In this document: piece after piece, positions 1 through 9,010 of the stretch | Layout of the letters: every line of letters starts with the position of its first letter | Position numbering within the stretch: the stretch's first letter is position 1 | Assembly (NCBI RefSeq): GCF_947077775.1 | Contig: NZ_CAMTTE010000001.1 | Span: 2,198,501-2,262,500, forward strand | DNA length: 64,000 nucleotides | Origin: Salinibacter pepae | GTDB lineage: Bacteria > Bacteroidota > Rhodothermia > Rhodothermales > Salinibacteraceae | Direction: 5' to 3' | The notes under the pieces: generated by a model | Told to the model about the DNA's origin: nothing | Databases searched by the model: none | Seen by the model: the letters and a program-made list of their open reading frames with translations, nothing else | Translations under genes and position numbers: made by a program

Positions 1-792
1 GCCCGCCGTCAACGGTACTCTACCGGACAGACGCTTTCAGTCACCGGAGGGGCGCTCTTTGTTTTGTTCGACGGGTTTGCGAGTGGCACCCGGCACGTCT
101 TCGGCATCTACCTTCTCACCTTCCTCGTCGGATACAGCTTTGCGCTGCCACATGGGAAATGGAAAAAGGCCGCGGTCGTGTCCGGAGCGGGGGCTCTCCT
201 GATGTACTGGGCGACGAGCGTCATGCTGGCGTTCCGGGGCATCGGGCTCGGGGCGTACGTGGCCCTCGGCGGCAGCAGTCGGTATCTTGAGGGAAAATCG
301 GGGCTCTTCATTGACTACAATCTGCGAAACATTTCCCAGTTGACGGAGGCCTTTCCGGAACCCTACGGTTACCTCGGGTGGGAAGTCCCGTACTGGGCGT
401 TGGTTAAGCCCATTCCCCGCGCGTTGTGGCCGGGCAAGCCGACGGGACTGAGTACGGGAATTGAGGAGGCCCTGGGCGCTGAAGGGTTGACGCTGTCGAC
501 GACCTTCGTTGGGGAGGCCTACATGGCCGGGGGAACGGTCGGCGTCGTTCTGATCGCCACGGTCCTCGGGATGCTCTGCAGCTGGTGGACGCAGCACCTG
601 ACACGCCGAAACTCGGACTTGGGCATTCTCGTCTACGCGTCGGGCTTCTTTGCAATCGCCGTTGGAATGCGCAGCATGTTTTGGGTCACCACGGGCATGC
701 TGCCCGCCGTGGCCGCCGTCGTGGGGGGAACGATTTTGCTCCGGCAGTACACCTCGTCTCGGCCCCAGCGTGCGGCCCGGGCCGTCCATTGA
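1..792 (+). CDS. O-antigen/oligosaccharide repeat-unit polymerase, C-terminal part (Wzy-like)
   Basis: The frame is open from base 1 and ends at TGA 790-792, so the gene begins upstream of the window and about 263 residues are visible. The protein is a multi-pass membrane protein with several hydrophobic segments. It carries a loop of the type PRALWPGKP followed by a conserved glycine-rich stretch, which is typical of Wzy-type oligosaccharide repeat-unit polymerases acting in the inner membrane on lipid-linked repeat units. Two family-4 glycosyltransferases follow on the same strand, which fits a surface polysaccharide locus. The family call is by resemblance only, and the substrate cannot be told. 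Confidence 0.6.
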   Translation, partial: ARRQRYSTGQTLSVTGGALFVLFDGFASGTRHVFGIYLLTFLVGYSFALPHGKWKKAAVVSGAGALLMYWATSVMLAFRGIGLGAYVALGGSSRYLEGKSGLFIDYNLRNISQLTEAFPEPYGYLGWEVPYWALVKPIPRALWPGKPTGLSTGIEEALGAEGLTLSTTFVGEAYMAGGTVGVVLIATVLGMLCSWWTQHLTRRNSDLGILVYASGFFAIAVGMRSMFWVTTGMLPAVAAVVGGTILLRQYTSSRPQRAARAVH

Positions 793-1156
793 ATCGGGGA
801 GGCAGCGGCTCGGATGCAGTGCGAGAAGGCAATTGTGCCCGTTCTCTCCCCGCCACATCTCTGTGACAAGAATTCCAATGAGGCAGGCGCAGCGGAGGGC
901 AATTGCATGAGCGCAAACCGTCGCTCCAAACTCGATTTGGAGCCCATACTTCCGGAAGGGGAAGCCTGCCCATTCGGTCGGATAGGTCCCACACGAGCGA
1001 AGCGACTGATGCAATAAATCAAGTTTGGGACGACAAACCAGAGGGCTTTTTTGTGTCTCCACTGCCAGAAAATGGATGTCTGAGCATCCGTCTGAATCTG
1101 CTAGCTATTGATGCGGTTGCCCTGAGGCGCAGCGTCGCCGTCAGAATGACCCGTGA
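793..1156. other. Intergenic stretch without a recognisable gene
   Basis: Only short unconvincing frames occur here. A GC-rich segment followed by a T-run near 1045-1055 could help termination of the polymerase transcript, but the stem is weak. I see no clear RNA gene or promoter. Confidence 0.4.
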
Positions 1157-1261
1157 GTGCGAACGTTTTTCTGGGTAAGAATCCCTCTCTCTGTGAACGT
1201 TGATCGATCGCCGTCCACGTCGCCTCGGAACCTGCAGGCGAACGAGACGCCTCGATACAAA

Positions 1262-2335
1262 ATGGGCGTCTTGTCCGTCGTGCCCTCCCCGTATCAGCGG
1301 GATTTGTTTGCGGCCCTGGCGGCGCGCCCGGAGGTCGACCTTGAAGTGTACTATCAGGAGGATGCCGTTCCCGAGTCTCCCTGGCCGGCGTATGAGTTGG
1401 CCCCCTACGAATCTGTGCTTTCGGGGTTTTGGCTAGGCTCGGGGCCGCGTCGCCTGTACATCAACTGGAACCTCCCCAACTTTCGGGCCTTCGACGTGGT
1501 CATTCTGAACACGAGCTACCTGTCGCTTGCCACGCAGTGGCTGATGCGTGCAGGACTGGGCGAGACGCCGTGGGTCGTGTGGGCCGAGCGACTGCGGGCA
1601 CAAGATTCGAAGATCAAGCGAGCGGCCCAGCGCCTGTTGACCGCACCCTTCGGGGGGGCCAGTGCGATTGCGGCCATCGGCACGCTCGCCCGTCGCCAGT
1701 ACCAGCAGCGGTTTCCGGATCAGCGGGTCGTGAACATTCCGTACCATTGCGACCTGAGTGCGTATCGGCGCGTCGCCGGGCAGTCGTCCTCCGGCGAGGG
1801 GGTCACCTTTCTGTTCTGTGGACAGATGATCCATCGGAAAGGGGTGGATCTTCTTCTGCGGGCCTTCGAGTCCCTCGTAGCAGACGGATTGGACGTTCGT
1901 CTCGTGCTAGTGGGGCGGGAGGCCGAGCTCCCAGAGATGATGGGGGACGTGGGGACGGCCGCGCGAGGACGCATCGCTTTCGAGGGGTTTCAGGATCCGG
2001 AGGACCTTCCTCGCTACTTTGGGCAGGCCGACGTGTTCGTGCTGCCGAGTCGGCATGACGGGTGGGGCGTGGTCGTCAATGAAGCGCTCGGGGCCGGCCT
2101 GCCGCTGATTTGCTCCAAGGCCGTGGGCGCAGCCCACGATTTGGTTCGCCCTGGAGAGAACGGAGTGGTAGTCTCGCCCGGAGAAGAAGAACCCCTCCGG
2201 AAGGCGATGATGCGCATTGCACGAGACGATGCGCTCCGGCAGTCCTGGCGGCGCACATCGCGCGAGGATGCAGCGCACTGGACCCCCTCAGAGGGGGCGA
2301 AGAAGTGGACAGAGCTCGTAGAGTCGGTAGTCTGA
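1262..2335 (+). CDS. Family-4 glycosyltransferase (GT-B fold)
   Basis: The 357-residue protein begins at the ATG at 1262. A GTG at 1157 would add 35 residues with no family resemblance, while the N-terminal Rossmann strand (VLSVVPSPYQRDLF) starts right after the chosen ATG. The C-terminal half shows the donor-binding features of GT4 enzymes: HRKGVDLLLRAF, then EALGAGLPLICSKAVGA with the conserved E-x7-E-type region and a following DLV. It likely adds a sugar to a lipid-linked oligosaccharide in the cytoplasm. It lies between the polymerase and a second GT4 gene; sugar specificity is unknown. Confidence 0.8.
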   Translation: MGVLSVVPSPYQRDLFAALAARPEVDLEVYYQEDAVPESPWPAYELAPYESVLSGFWLGSGPRRLYINWNLPNFRAFDVVILNTSYLSLATQWLMRAGLGETPWVVWAERLRAQDSKIKRAAQRLLTAPFGGASAIAAIGTLARRQYQQRFPDQRVVNIPYHCDLSAYRRVAGQSSSGEGVTFLFCGQMIHRKGVDLLLRAFESLVADGLDVRLVLVGREAELPEMMGDVGTAARGRIAFEGFQDPEDLPRYFGQADVFVLPSRHDGWGVVVNEALGAGLPLICSKAVGAAHDLVRPGENGVVVSPGEEEPLRKAMMRIARDDALRQSWRRTSREDAAHWTPSEGAKKWTELVESVV

Positions 2336-2424
2336 AGGTTACAGTGGCACTTCCGGTCGGGGGCAGATAAGGGGGCCGGGCGGAAGAGTAGGGGGGCGTA
2401 AGTCTCATTTTTTATGCCAATAGC

Positions 2425-3471
2425 ATGTCCCTGAACGTCGCATTCTTCGAGCCTCCTCCTCAACAAGCGGAGGGCGGGCTCGAGCGGGCGATCGAGATGC
2501 TCGACGACTATTTCGAGCCGCGGGACGTCCAGGTTCGGCGACGTGCGACGGCATCCGAGGTGTGGAGCCGTCCCCCGGACCTGGTCCACTTTCACGGCCT
2601 CTGGCAGCCCGACCACGCGTGGGCGTCGTGGCTGTGCCGCCGCCTCGACGTGCCGTACGTCGTGTCCCCGCACGGCATGCTGGAGCCATGGGCCTGGGCC
2701 CAAAAGAAATGGAAGAAGCACCCGTACTACGCCGCAGTCGGGCGGTTTCACCTGCAGGGGGCCGATGGTGTGCTCGCGACGAGCAAACAGGAAGCGTCGA
2801 ATCTCCAGGCATTCGTTTCAGAAGACCAACTTCGGTCCATTCCTCTGGCGATCACCGACGATGTTGGACCGGCGTACTCCGAGGCCCGGGAGGCCTTGGA
2901 ATGGCCCGATGATGAACGGGTGCTGCTGTATCTGTCACGAGTACATCCCAAGAAAGGACTGCACATGCTGCTGGAGGCACTCGTCGATCTACCGTCTTCG
3001 GCCAAGGAGAAAAAACGTCTCGTGATCGTAGGGCCAGGCCCTGACGACTACGCGGAGCAGCTCAAGTCATACGCACAGCAGCATCGAGATCGGCTGCCCC
3101 AAGTAGATTGGGAAGGCCCTGTGTGGGGAAACGAAAAGTGGACGTATCTCCAAGGGGCGGATCTAATGTGTTTACCCACGCACTCTGAGAACTTCGGACT
3201 CGTTGTCCTTGAGGCACTACAAGTCGGGACCCCCGTGCTGACTACAGACACCACACCTTGGGACTTTCTTCAGGAGTGGGCAGCGGGACTTATCGTTGCT
3301 CCAGACGTGGAGGAGATTGGAGAGGCCCTGAGATCTTTTAATGAGAGATTTATGTGGACTGACTCAAAGCGTCATCAGTTGGCCCGCAGAGCAAGAAAAC
3401 GTTTCTCAATGTCTAAGGTGGGCTCAAAATACGCTGAGGTTTATGGGGATGTCTCCAAGTTCAGTAGATAG
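2425..3471 (+). CDS. Family-4 glycosyltransferase (GT-B fold)
   Basis: The protein has 348 residues starting at ATG 2425. The N-terminal acceptor half contains HFHGLWQPDHAWASW and PYVVSPHGMLEPWA, which are typical of GT4 family members acting on polysaccharide repeat units. The C-terminal half contains RVHPKKGLHMLLEAL and PTHSENFGLVVLEALQVGTPVL, the usual GT4 nucleotide-sugar site. It is co-directional with the previous glycosyltransferase and probably belongs to the same polysaccharide pathway. The last ~150 bp and the downstream spacer are noticeably richer in A+T than the rest of the gene, which suggests a recombination joint near 3330-3540. Confidence 0.82.
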   Translation: MSLNVAFFEPPPQQAEGGLERAIEMLDDYFEPRDVQVRRRATASEVWSRPPDLVHFHGLWQPDHAWASWLCRRLDVPYVVSPHGMLEPWAWAQKKWKKHPYYAAVGRFHLQGADGVLATSKQEASNLQAFVSEDQLRSIPLAITDDVGPAYSEAREALEWPDDERVLLYLSRVHPKKGLHMLLEALVDLPSSAKEKKRLVIVGPGPDDYAEQLKSYAQQHRDRLPQVDWEGPVWGNEKWTYLQGADLMCLPTHSENFGLVVLEALQVGTPVLTTDTTPWDFLQEWAAGLIVAPDVEEIGEALRSFNERFMWTDSKRHQLARRARKRFSMSKVGSKYAEVYGDVSKFSR

Positions 3472-3549
3472 GCCAATGAAGAAGTTAAAATTGAAATTTA
3501 AAAACAAATACGAAGTTAAGGTAGAGTTATGAGTGAGCACGCTATTCGG

Positions 3550-5832
3550 CTATTCGACTATGCTCCACATCTTGCTGGGACGGTCAAACTCTACTTGTAC
3601 TGAGTCACTTGAAGACGTGAGGCTAAAGTCACTTGTCCAGGCATGGTTGGAAGAGTCAGCTGGAAGAACAATCTCACCTTTGCCACCAAACAGCCACACA
3701 CGCTGTCCATCAGATGCCCTCGCTTCAAGCTCCACATTATACGGGCCGTTGAGCCCTTCTTCTACTGCGTACTGTTCCGAGTATGCCCGAATAGTTTCGT
3801 CGCTATACAGCGTTCTTGGGCTAGGAGGGCCATTTCCAGTGTACGTATTTTCTTCCAAGAGGGGGTAGACGTCAGCGCCGTTTCCACCGAAGGAAATACC
3901 TTTGCTTCCATCGAACTCATTGTTTGTGATAACGAGTCCCTGCATGTCGGTAGACCCCGCTGCCCTGTAAGGTGATGCCGAGTTCAAAAATGTGTTCTCC
4001 GTAATCACACCCTCGTAGTATCCGTTTTGCCATTTCATCGGGTGCGTCCCCTCCGTATCGTGCTCGTTTCCCGACACGTCCAGATTGGCCCTTTCTCCCC
4101 CTGACCCGAAATTCGCAAGCCACAGCTTCCCTCCCTGAAACGTGTTGTCCGTGATGTTCAAATCGTACGGACCACTTTCCAAGAGAAAGTGAGGGTTTGT
4201 CGACCCCGAGTGGTCGAAAGAGTTGTTCGTCCACGTCCATGTTTGCCCGTCAGCAAGATTTTGGGAATCGTCAAGGGCCAATGCTATACAGCCGTCCCCC
4301 GTATTACACCCTTCATATGTGTTATTCCGGTGTACGGAGGTTGCATTTGGAATCCCTTCGGCCAGAAGCTCCCCCCAAAACCGAACTCTCGGCCCAAACT
4401 TCGAGTCTTCTACAAGCTGATCTTTCGCCGTGGCAATGTTGTACGCACTCCCGTTGCTCTCGTGGCTCCATACGCGCCGAACAGTGACGGTGCCCAGTCC
4501 GAAACCGCCATTGTAAATGACTTCTCCTCGATAGCCATACACATGAACGTCCTCGATTTTTAGGTCTGTAAGATTGCCACTAGGGTTAGCCGATAGGTGA
4601 AATCCTTTATGAGTCAAGTCCCAACCATTATATGTGTCTACAGAGTCTTCATCGAGGTTCCAACTGTAGTCTCCAGTGTGTTCGGCTTGACCGTGAAGCT
4701 CGAATCCCTTCAGCGTGATGGCACGAGCAGAGTCGGCACTTCCCTGAGCCAACCCTGGGAAAATCGCCATGCCACTTCCGCGCATCACATCTGTGTGGTC
4801 AGACCCACTAGGGTCGGGGCCGAGGTACATATACGATTCTTCGCTTCCAGGCGTCCCAATGTAGGAACATCCACCCATGTCTCCCCACCCGCAGGCCCCC
4901 GCTCCCATGATCGTGATGCTATCCCTCCGAATTTCGATGTGGTGGCGGGTGTCACGGTCTGGAAAGTCATCACTCCACTTTTGATCGGCAGCAATGTAGA
5001 TGCTGTCCGAAGGGAGGCACACAGTTCCACCAGCAGGAGCGTCTGCAATCGCAGCGTTTACGGCCTCAAGATTAGAAACCCGGTTTAGGCTGTCGGCGGA
5101 TGCCCCAGGATTAAGCGTTCCATATTCCCCGACTGCCACTGATTTCGGTGCGTTCAAGCAAGCCGTCGGGTACTCCAAGTTGCTCGAAAGCGGAGGATCG
5201 GGGTACGAAAGCGTTTGCGAGGTTGAAACATGCACCTTGAACCCCTCCCCGGGCGCTAGTTGCTCGAGTTGGTTGATGCCTTCGTCGGGGACAAACGCGT
5301 CTCCCGTCTCATCCTTGACCATTGAAAGCGCGCCTTCGATGGAGGCCAGCGCCTCCATCGGTTCCTGGGACGTGTTGGGCAGATACGAGACGGTATTCCA
5401 GCCCTTCTCAAGGGGAATGTCGGCCTCGTTGCTAACCGGAAGACGCCCTTCGATGACGAGGGTTTGGGGAGATGTGACGTACACCTCGTAGCCTGCCCGC
5501 ACCTCCCAGTCGCCGATCGTGTTCGTGCCATCGCTGGGTTTGTAAACCGTGCCCGACGGGCCTCTGACGACCTTGACCGCGTCGGCGATCGGGGCGAACA
5601 CGGCCTCCATGCTCGGGGCGTCCGGCACCAGCCGGCTGGAGATCAGGTTCCATCCCTCCTCGAGGGCGATGTGCTGCGTGTCCGCCGGCGCGAGGGGCGT
5701 CTGCTCCGCCGATCGTAGAGGCGAGGCCTTGGGGGAGGCGGCCTCCATGCCCACTGCCCCTGCACAAACCAGAACGAGCGCGAGGAGCCCCGGTACACTG
5801 TACCAGCGGCCGAAAGACGAGTCTGTGGTCAT
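3550..5832 (-). CDS. Secreted right-handed beta-helix protein with two N-terminal GWN modules
   Basis: The start is placed at the ATG read from 5832, giving 760 residues and an N-terminal hydrophobic signal segment (PGLLALVLVCAGAVG). An upstream start would add 22 unrelated residues. Two tandem modules follow, each opening with a GWN motif (EEGWNLISSRLVP and EKGWNTVSYLPN) and about 80 residues long. After a linker, roughly residues 230-680 show the short Asn-rich, Gly-rich repeats of a parallel beta-helix (pectate-lyase-like fold). No catalytic residues can be assigned, so it may be a polysaccharide lyase, a hydrolase or an adhesin. It points against its neighbours and sits between the polysaccharide genes and the peptide locus. 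Confidence 0.65.
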   Translation of the reverse strand: MTTDSSFGRWYSVPGLLALVLVCAGAVGMEAASPKASPLRSAEQTPLAPADTQHIALEEGWNLISSRLVPDAPSMEAVFAPIADAVKVVRGPSGTVYKPSDGTNTIGDWEVRAGYEVYVTSPQTLVIEGRLPVSNEADIPLEKGWNTVSYLPNTSQEPMEALASIEGALSMVKDETGDAFVPDEGINQLEQLAPGEGFKVHVSTSQTLSYPDPPLSSNLEYPTACLNAPKSVAVGEYGTLNPGASADSLNRVSNLEAVNAAIADAPAGGTVCLPSDSIYIAADQKWSDDFPDRDTRHHIEIRRDSITIMGAGACGWGDMGGCSYIGTPGSEESYMYLGPDPSGSDHTDVMRGSGMAIFPGLAQGSADSARAITLKGFELHGQAEHTGDYSWNLDEDSVDTYNGWDLTHKGFHLSANPSGNLTDLKIEDVHVYGYRGEVIYNGGFGLGTVTVRRVWSHESNGSAYNIATAKDQLVEDSKFGPRVRFWGELLAEGIPNATSVHRNNTYEGCNTGDGCIALALDDSQNLADGQTWTWTNNSFDHSGSTNPHFLLESGPYDLNITDNTFQGGKLWLANFGSGGERANLDVSGNEHDTEGTHPMKWQNGYYEGVITENTFLNSASPYRAAGSTDMQGLVITNNEFDGSKGISFGGNGADVYPLLEENTYTGNGPPSPRTLYSDETIRAYSEQYAVEEGLNGPYNVELEARASDGQRVWLFGGKGEIVLPADSSNHAWTSDFSLTSSSDSVQVEFDRPSKMWSIVE

Positions 5833-6284
5833 GGCGTCCAAAATAAGTACGTGCAAATGATGTCTGTGCCTCTGGTCTGCTGATGCCCAATCCAGCATCT
5901 CACCTCTACAGTGTAGCGCGAAACCTTACTCCATCATATTCGACAAAATACGTTCCATCGCGTACGGATGCAGCGGTCCGTCCCACCCAGAAAAATCCTG
6001 CGGGCCTGCCACTCCTCGCAGCCCGCTCGTGGACAGGGGCTTGCGGAAATCATGAGCAGCGGCGTAGGGACGAGAGTCGGAACCGAAAACCGAGAAAATG
6101 TACCCCCGTACGTACGTTCTTCCCGGTCTGGGCGGCCCGTCGCCGCCTTCACCGCATCTCGCTGACGGGAATAATCTTCGCATGGGCTTGACGCTCCCTT
6201 GGGGGAATCGTTACGCTGATGTTCACTACTATGTCTCAGTAGAGAGCGTGCCCGGCCCACTTCCGCACCGTTTCGCATCTCCCC
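5833..6284. other. Divergent spacer between beta-helix gene and peptide locus
   Basis: No coding region is convincing. A TTGACG at 6187-6192 could be the -35 of a promoter for the gene starting at 6285, but the -10 positions are poor. The stretch is mixed in composition and may be degraded sequence. Confidence 0.35.
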
Positions 6285-7403
6285 GTGACATCGTCGTCCT
6301 CCCCATTTCGGCTGCTCGTGGCCTGTGTTCGCCCAGGGACGGGGGCCGAACGTGCAGAGGCGGTTGCGGCCCGGCTCTCTGAGGCCACAGACTGGGACCG
6401 GCTCCTACAGCTCGCCGTGCACCACCGGGTCCGTGGGCCGCTGTATCGGGGGCTTATGTCCCTTCCTCCGGATCGGGTGCCGGCCGACGTGCAGGACAGC
6501 CTCGGGTCCATGGCCCGGGCGGCCGCGCTTCAGAACAAGTTCCTGATCGGGGAGATGGGCCGCGTCCAGTCGCTCCTCGCCGACACGGGGGTGCAGAGCC
6601 TTGCGTTTAAGGGCCCCGTGCTTGCTTACACGGTATATCGGGATGGCCGGTACCGGCATACCCGCGACATTGACCTTGTGGTTCGCCCGGCGGATTTCGA
6701 GCACGCGAAGTCGCTTCTTCTCCAGGACGAGTACAGGCCGTTTCGGGACCGAACGGCATCGCTTCTGGACCGCCTCGGGGTCTATCTGAATCAGCAGACG
6801 GCCCTCATCCGCGGCAATACCTTCGCCATTGACCTGCACGCCAGCCTGACCCCGATTGTGCACGCCAGCGGGGCCCAGTTTGAAGGTCTCTGGGGCCGGT
6901 CCGTACGGCAGGCCGTGGAGGGTGCCTGCATTCGGCTGCTCCACCCCAGGGATCGGCTGTTGATGCTGTGCCAGCAGGCGATCAAGAACCGCTGGAACCG
7001 CCTGAAGTACACCTGCGACGTTGCCGAGTGCCTTTGGGCCACGGACGAGCTGGAAGGTGATCTGAACTGGCGGGCACTGTGGGACGAGGCCCAGCAGACG
7101 GCCCAGGCGCGGCTGCTGCTCGCGAACCTGTTCATCGCCCACGAGCTTTTCCAGACGCCCCTGCCAGACTTTGTGCACGCCGAGATCGAGCGCGACCGGC
7201 ACGCCAACCGCATTGGCCGATGGGGGGTGCGCAAACTGCGGTCCGGGCTGTCCTCCGTGGGGGTGAGCGTGTCCGAGCGGATGTGGCTGTACTGGACCGT
7301 TCAAGACACCGTGTCCCACAGCATCCACTACGCCGGGTACTCCCTCGTGCGCAACCTCTGGGAGCAGGCCCAGCACGTGCGGTCGGCGCTTCGCGGCCCG
7401 TGA
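6285..7403 (+). CDS. NTP_transf_5-family nucleotidyltransferase (lasso-locus type)
   Basis: The protein has 372 residues from GTG 6285. Around residues 105-135 it shows AFKGPVLA, then a conserved RxxRHTRDIDLVV, with D128 and D130 as the metal-binding aspartates of a minimal nucleotidyltransferase fold. This is the signature of the uncharacterised NTP_transf_5 family. Members of this family recur in lasso-peptide clusters of the paeninodin/pseudomycoidin kind, where one has been linked to adding hexose to the phosphorylated peptide (established family knowledge, from memory). It is the first gene of the same-strand block that contains B1, cyclases, kinases and exporter, so I infer a tailoring role. 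Confidence 0.75.
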   Translation: MTSSSSPFRLLVACVRPGTGAERAEAVAARLSEATDWDRLLQLAVHHRVRGPLYRGLMSLPPDRVPADVQDSLGSMARAAALQNKFLIGEMGRVQSLLADTGVQSLAFKGPVLAYTVYRDGRYRHTRDIDLVVRPADFEHAKSLLLQDEYRPFRDRTASLLDRLGVYLNQQTALIRGNTFAIDLHASLTPIVHASGAQFEGLWGRSVRQAVEGACIRLLHPRDRLLMLCQQAIKNRWNRLKYTCDVAECLWATDELEGDLNWRALWDEAQQTAQARLLLANLFIAHELFQTPLPDFVHAEIERDRHANRIGRWGVRKLRSGLSSVGVSVSERMWLYWTVQDTVSHSIHYAGYSLVRNLWEQAQHVRSALRGP

Positions 7404-7640
7404 GAGCCTCTTTGGCTTTTGACCCGATCCGCGGCGTTTTTGAAATACACCGCAGGACGCTCCAATATCTCCGTCAGGGCCCGGGGCCGGCGGTCAACCT
7501 ATGGAATTGGGGCCTCCGGTCTTGAAGAAAATGCCGCCCGGATGACTGCGAAGGCAGGGCGCCGCCCTCTTGATCCATGGAATCGCTCCTACGCCCCCCG
7601 TCCATTCGCCCAGCCACCCCGCGCTGATGACGCATACGCA

Positions 7641-8258
7641 ATGAGTCCTCGTTTGTCCGAACTTCTACAGATGCCCTGGCGGATCACGAACGAGGTGCGC
7701 CGCCGGCTGGCCTACCCCTACATCCGGTGCGCCTTTGCGTACCATGGGGTGGCGTGGGGGCGCGGGTGGCGCGTCCTGGGCATGCCCATTATTCAGCGGC
7801 ACCGGTCGAGCACAATCGTACTCGGGGATGGAATCTATCTTCGGTCGTGGCCGCGGTCGAATCCCCTAGTGCCCCACCACCCGGTAGTGCTCGCGACTCG
7901 GATGGCAGGCGCGCGGATTGAGGTGGGCGAGAATTGCGGCTTCTCGGGGACGACGTTCGTGGCGGCCGAACAGATCACGGTTGGCAACCGCGTGCAGATC
8001 GGCTCGAACGCCTCGGTCGTAGACACGGACTTCCACCCGCTGCGGCCGGAGGTGCGGCGCGAGAACTTCAACGCCGGGGCCCGTGCGCCCATCGTAATCG
8101 AGGACGACGTGTTTGTCGGGATGGACAGCCTGATCTTGAAGGGCGTGACAGTGGGGGAAGGGAGCGTGGTGGGCGCGGGGAGCGTCGTGAGCCGCGACGT
8201 GCCGCCGGGGGCGGTGGTGGCAGGCAACCCGGCCACGGTCGTCACCGAGCTGGATTAA
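7641..8258 (+). CDS. Hexapeptide-repeat acyltransferase
   Basis: The 205-residue protein is placed at ATG 7641; an upstream in-frame start at 7419 would add 74 residues of non-conserved sequence. The C-terminal part has the left-handed beta-helix repeats of the LbH acetyltransferase family: EVGENCGFSGTTFVA, VGNRVQIGSNASVVDTD, IEDDVFVGMDSLILKG, then VGEGSVVGAGSVV. The catalytic-type His is in the DTDFHPL region. It probably transfers an acetyl or other acyl group to a sugar hydroxyl. It lies between the nucleotidyltransferase and B1, so it may modify either the polysaccharide or the lasso product; the sequence does not decide. Confidence 0.75.
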   Translation: MSPRLSELLQMPWRITNEVRRRLAYPYIRCAFAYHGVAWGRGWRVLGMPIIQRHRSSTIVLGDGIYLRSWPRSNPLVPHHPVVLATRMAGARIEVGENCGFSGTTFVAAEQITVGNRVQIGSNASVVDTDFHPLRPEVRRENFNAGARAPIVIEDDVFVGMDSLILKGVTVGEGSVVGAGSVVSRDVPPGAVVAGNPATVVTELD

Positions 8259-8662
8259 GAATTAGAGAGGGAGAGGGCCGCGCTCCCCAACGGTGTTCGG
8301 TGCTTTGGAGCACGACTGACAATCCAAAAGAACAAGAATGCCGGGGTGGGCGACGCTTCTTTTGATCAGTGGGCATTTTGCAAAGAGCCTCTCGGTCTGC
8401 TGCTCTACTGGCGCGGGGATACCTGTTGGCGCGAGAATGCATAGCGCGTGCATCGCGAGGTCCTCAGGTGCAGGCGGCCAACCGCTGCGAGCGGACACGA
8501 GCCGGAACCGGGGGGCGATGGGCGTTATGACACACGTGGAGGGGGGGGCGTCCAGACGGGAGGCCCGCCGCCCGATTTGCGCCGCCCATACGTGCCTGCG
8601 ACTCCTCTGTACAGCTTTTCAAAGCCCAACATCCATTCCGATTCTCAACGTCACTGCCATCC
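8259..8662. other. Spacer upstream of the B1 gene
   Basis: The stretch holds no convincing gene. It is GC-rich with a run of nine G near 8540 and probably contains the promoter for the B1-C1 pair, but I cannot point to clear -35/-10 boxes. Confidence 0.35.
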
Positions 8663-8959
8663 ATGGTTGAACACAAAGACATGACGAACGCCTCTACTGT
8701 CGTCGCGTCCGACGGCGTCACCTCCACGGAAATCGAAGGGGAGCATGTTCTTCTGGACCTTGACGAGGGAATCTACTACGGACTCAACTCGGTCGGAGGG
8801 GCGATCTGGAAAGAACTGCAGGAGCCGACGTCCGTCGAGGCGATTGTCCGTGCGATCACGGACGCCTACGATGTAGGGCGCGAAGAATGCCGGGAGGACG
8901 TTCTTGCGCTTCTCGATGACCTGCAGGACAACGGGCTCGTGGACGTCCGCGAGGCGTAG
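8663..8959 (+). CDS. PqqD-like lasso recognition protein B1
   Basis: The 98-residue protein (a second start at 8681 would remove six residues) is a stand-alone RiPP recognition element. It has the PqqD-family pattern: a strand pair HVLLDLDEGIYYGLNSVGGAIW near residues 28-49, the helix TSVEAIVRAITDAY, and the C-terminal DVLALLDDLQDNGLV. In lasso pathways B1 binds the YxxP part of the precursor leader and delivers it to the B2 protease and the cyclase. The cyclase gene starts 51 bp downstream on the same strand and precursor A1 follows that, so its likely client is A1. Confidence 0.88.
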   Translation: MVEHKDMTNASTVVASDGVTSTEIEGEHVLLDLDEGIYYGLNSVGGAIWKELQEPTSVEAIVRAITDAYDVGREECREDVLALLDDLQDNGLVDVREA

Positions 8960-9010
8960 TGCGGGAGTCGTTCCGGGCAGAGCACCCTTCCTCACAGCTT
9001 TGATGCGCCG

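Noticed and set aside
1157-1261. GTG start for the first glycosyltransferase
   Set aside because: The extra 35 residues show no family resemblance; the Rossmann strand begins at the ATG at 1262.
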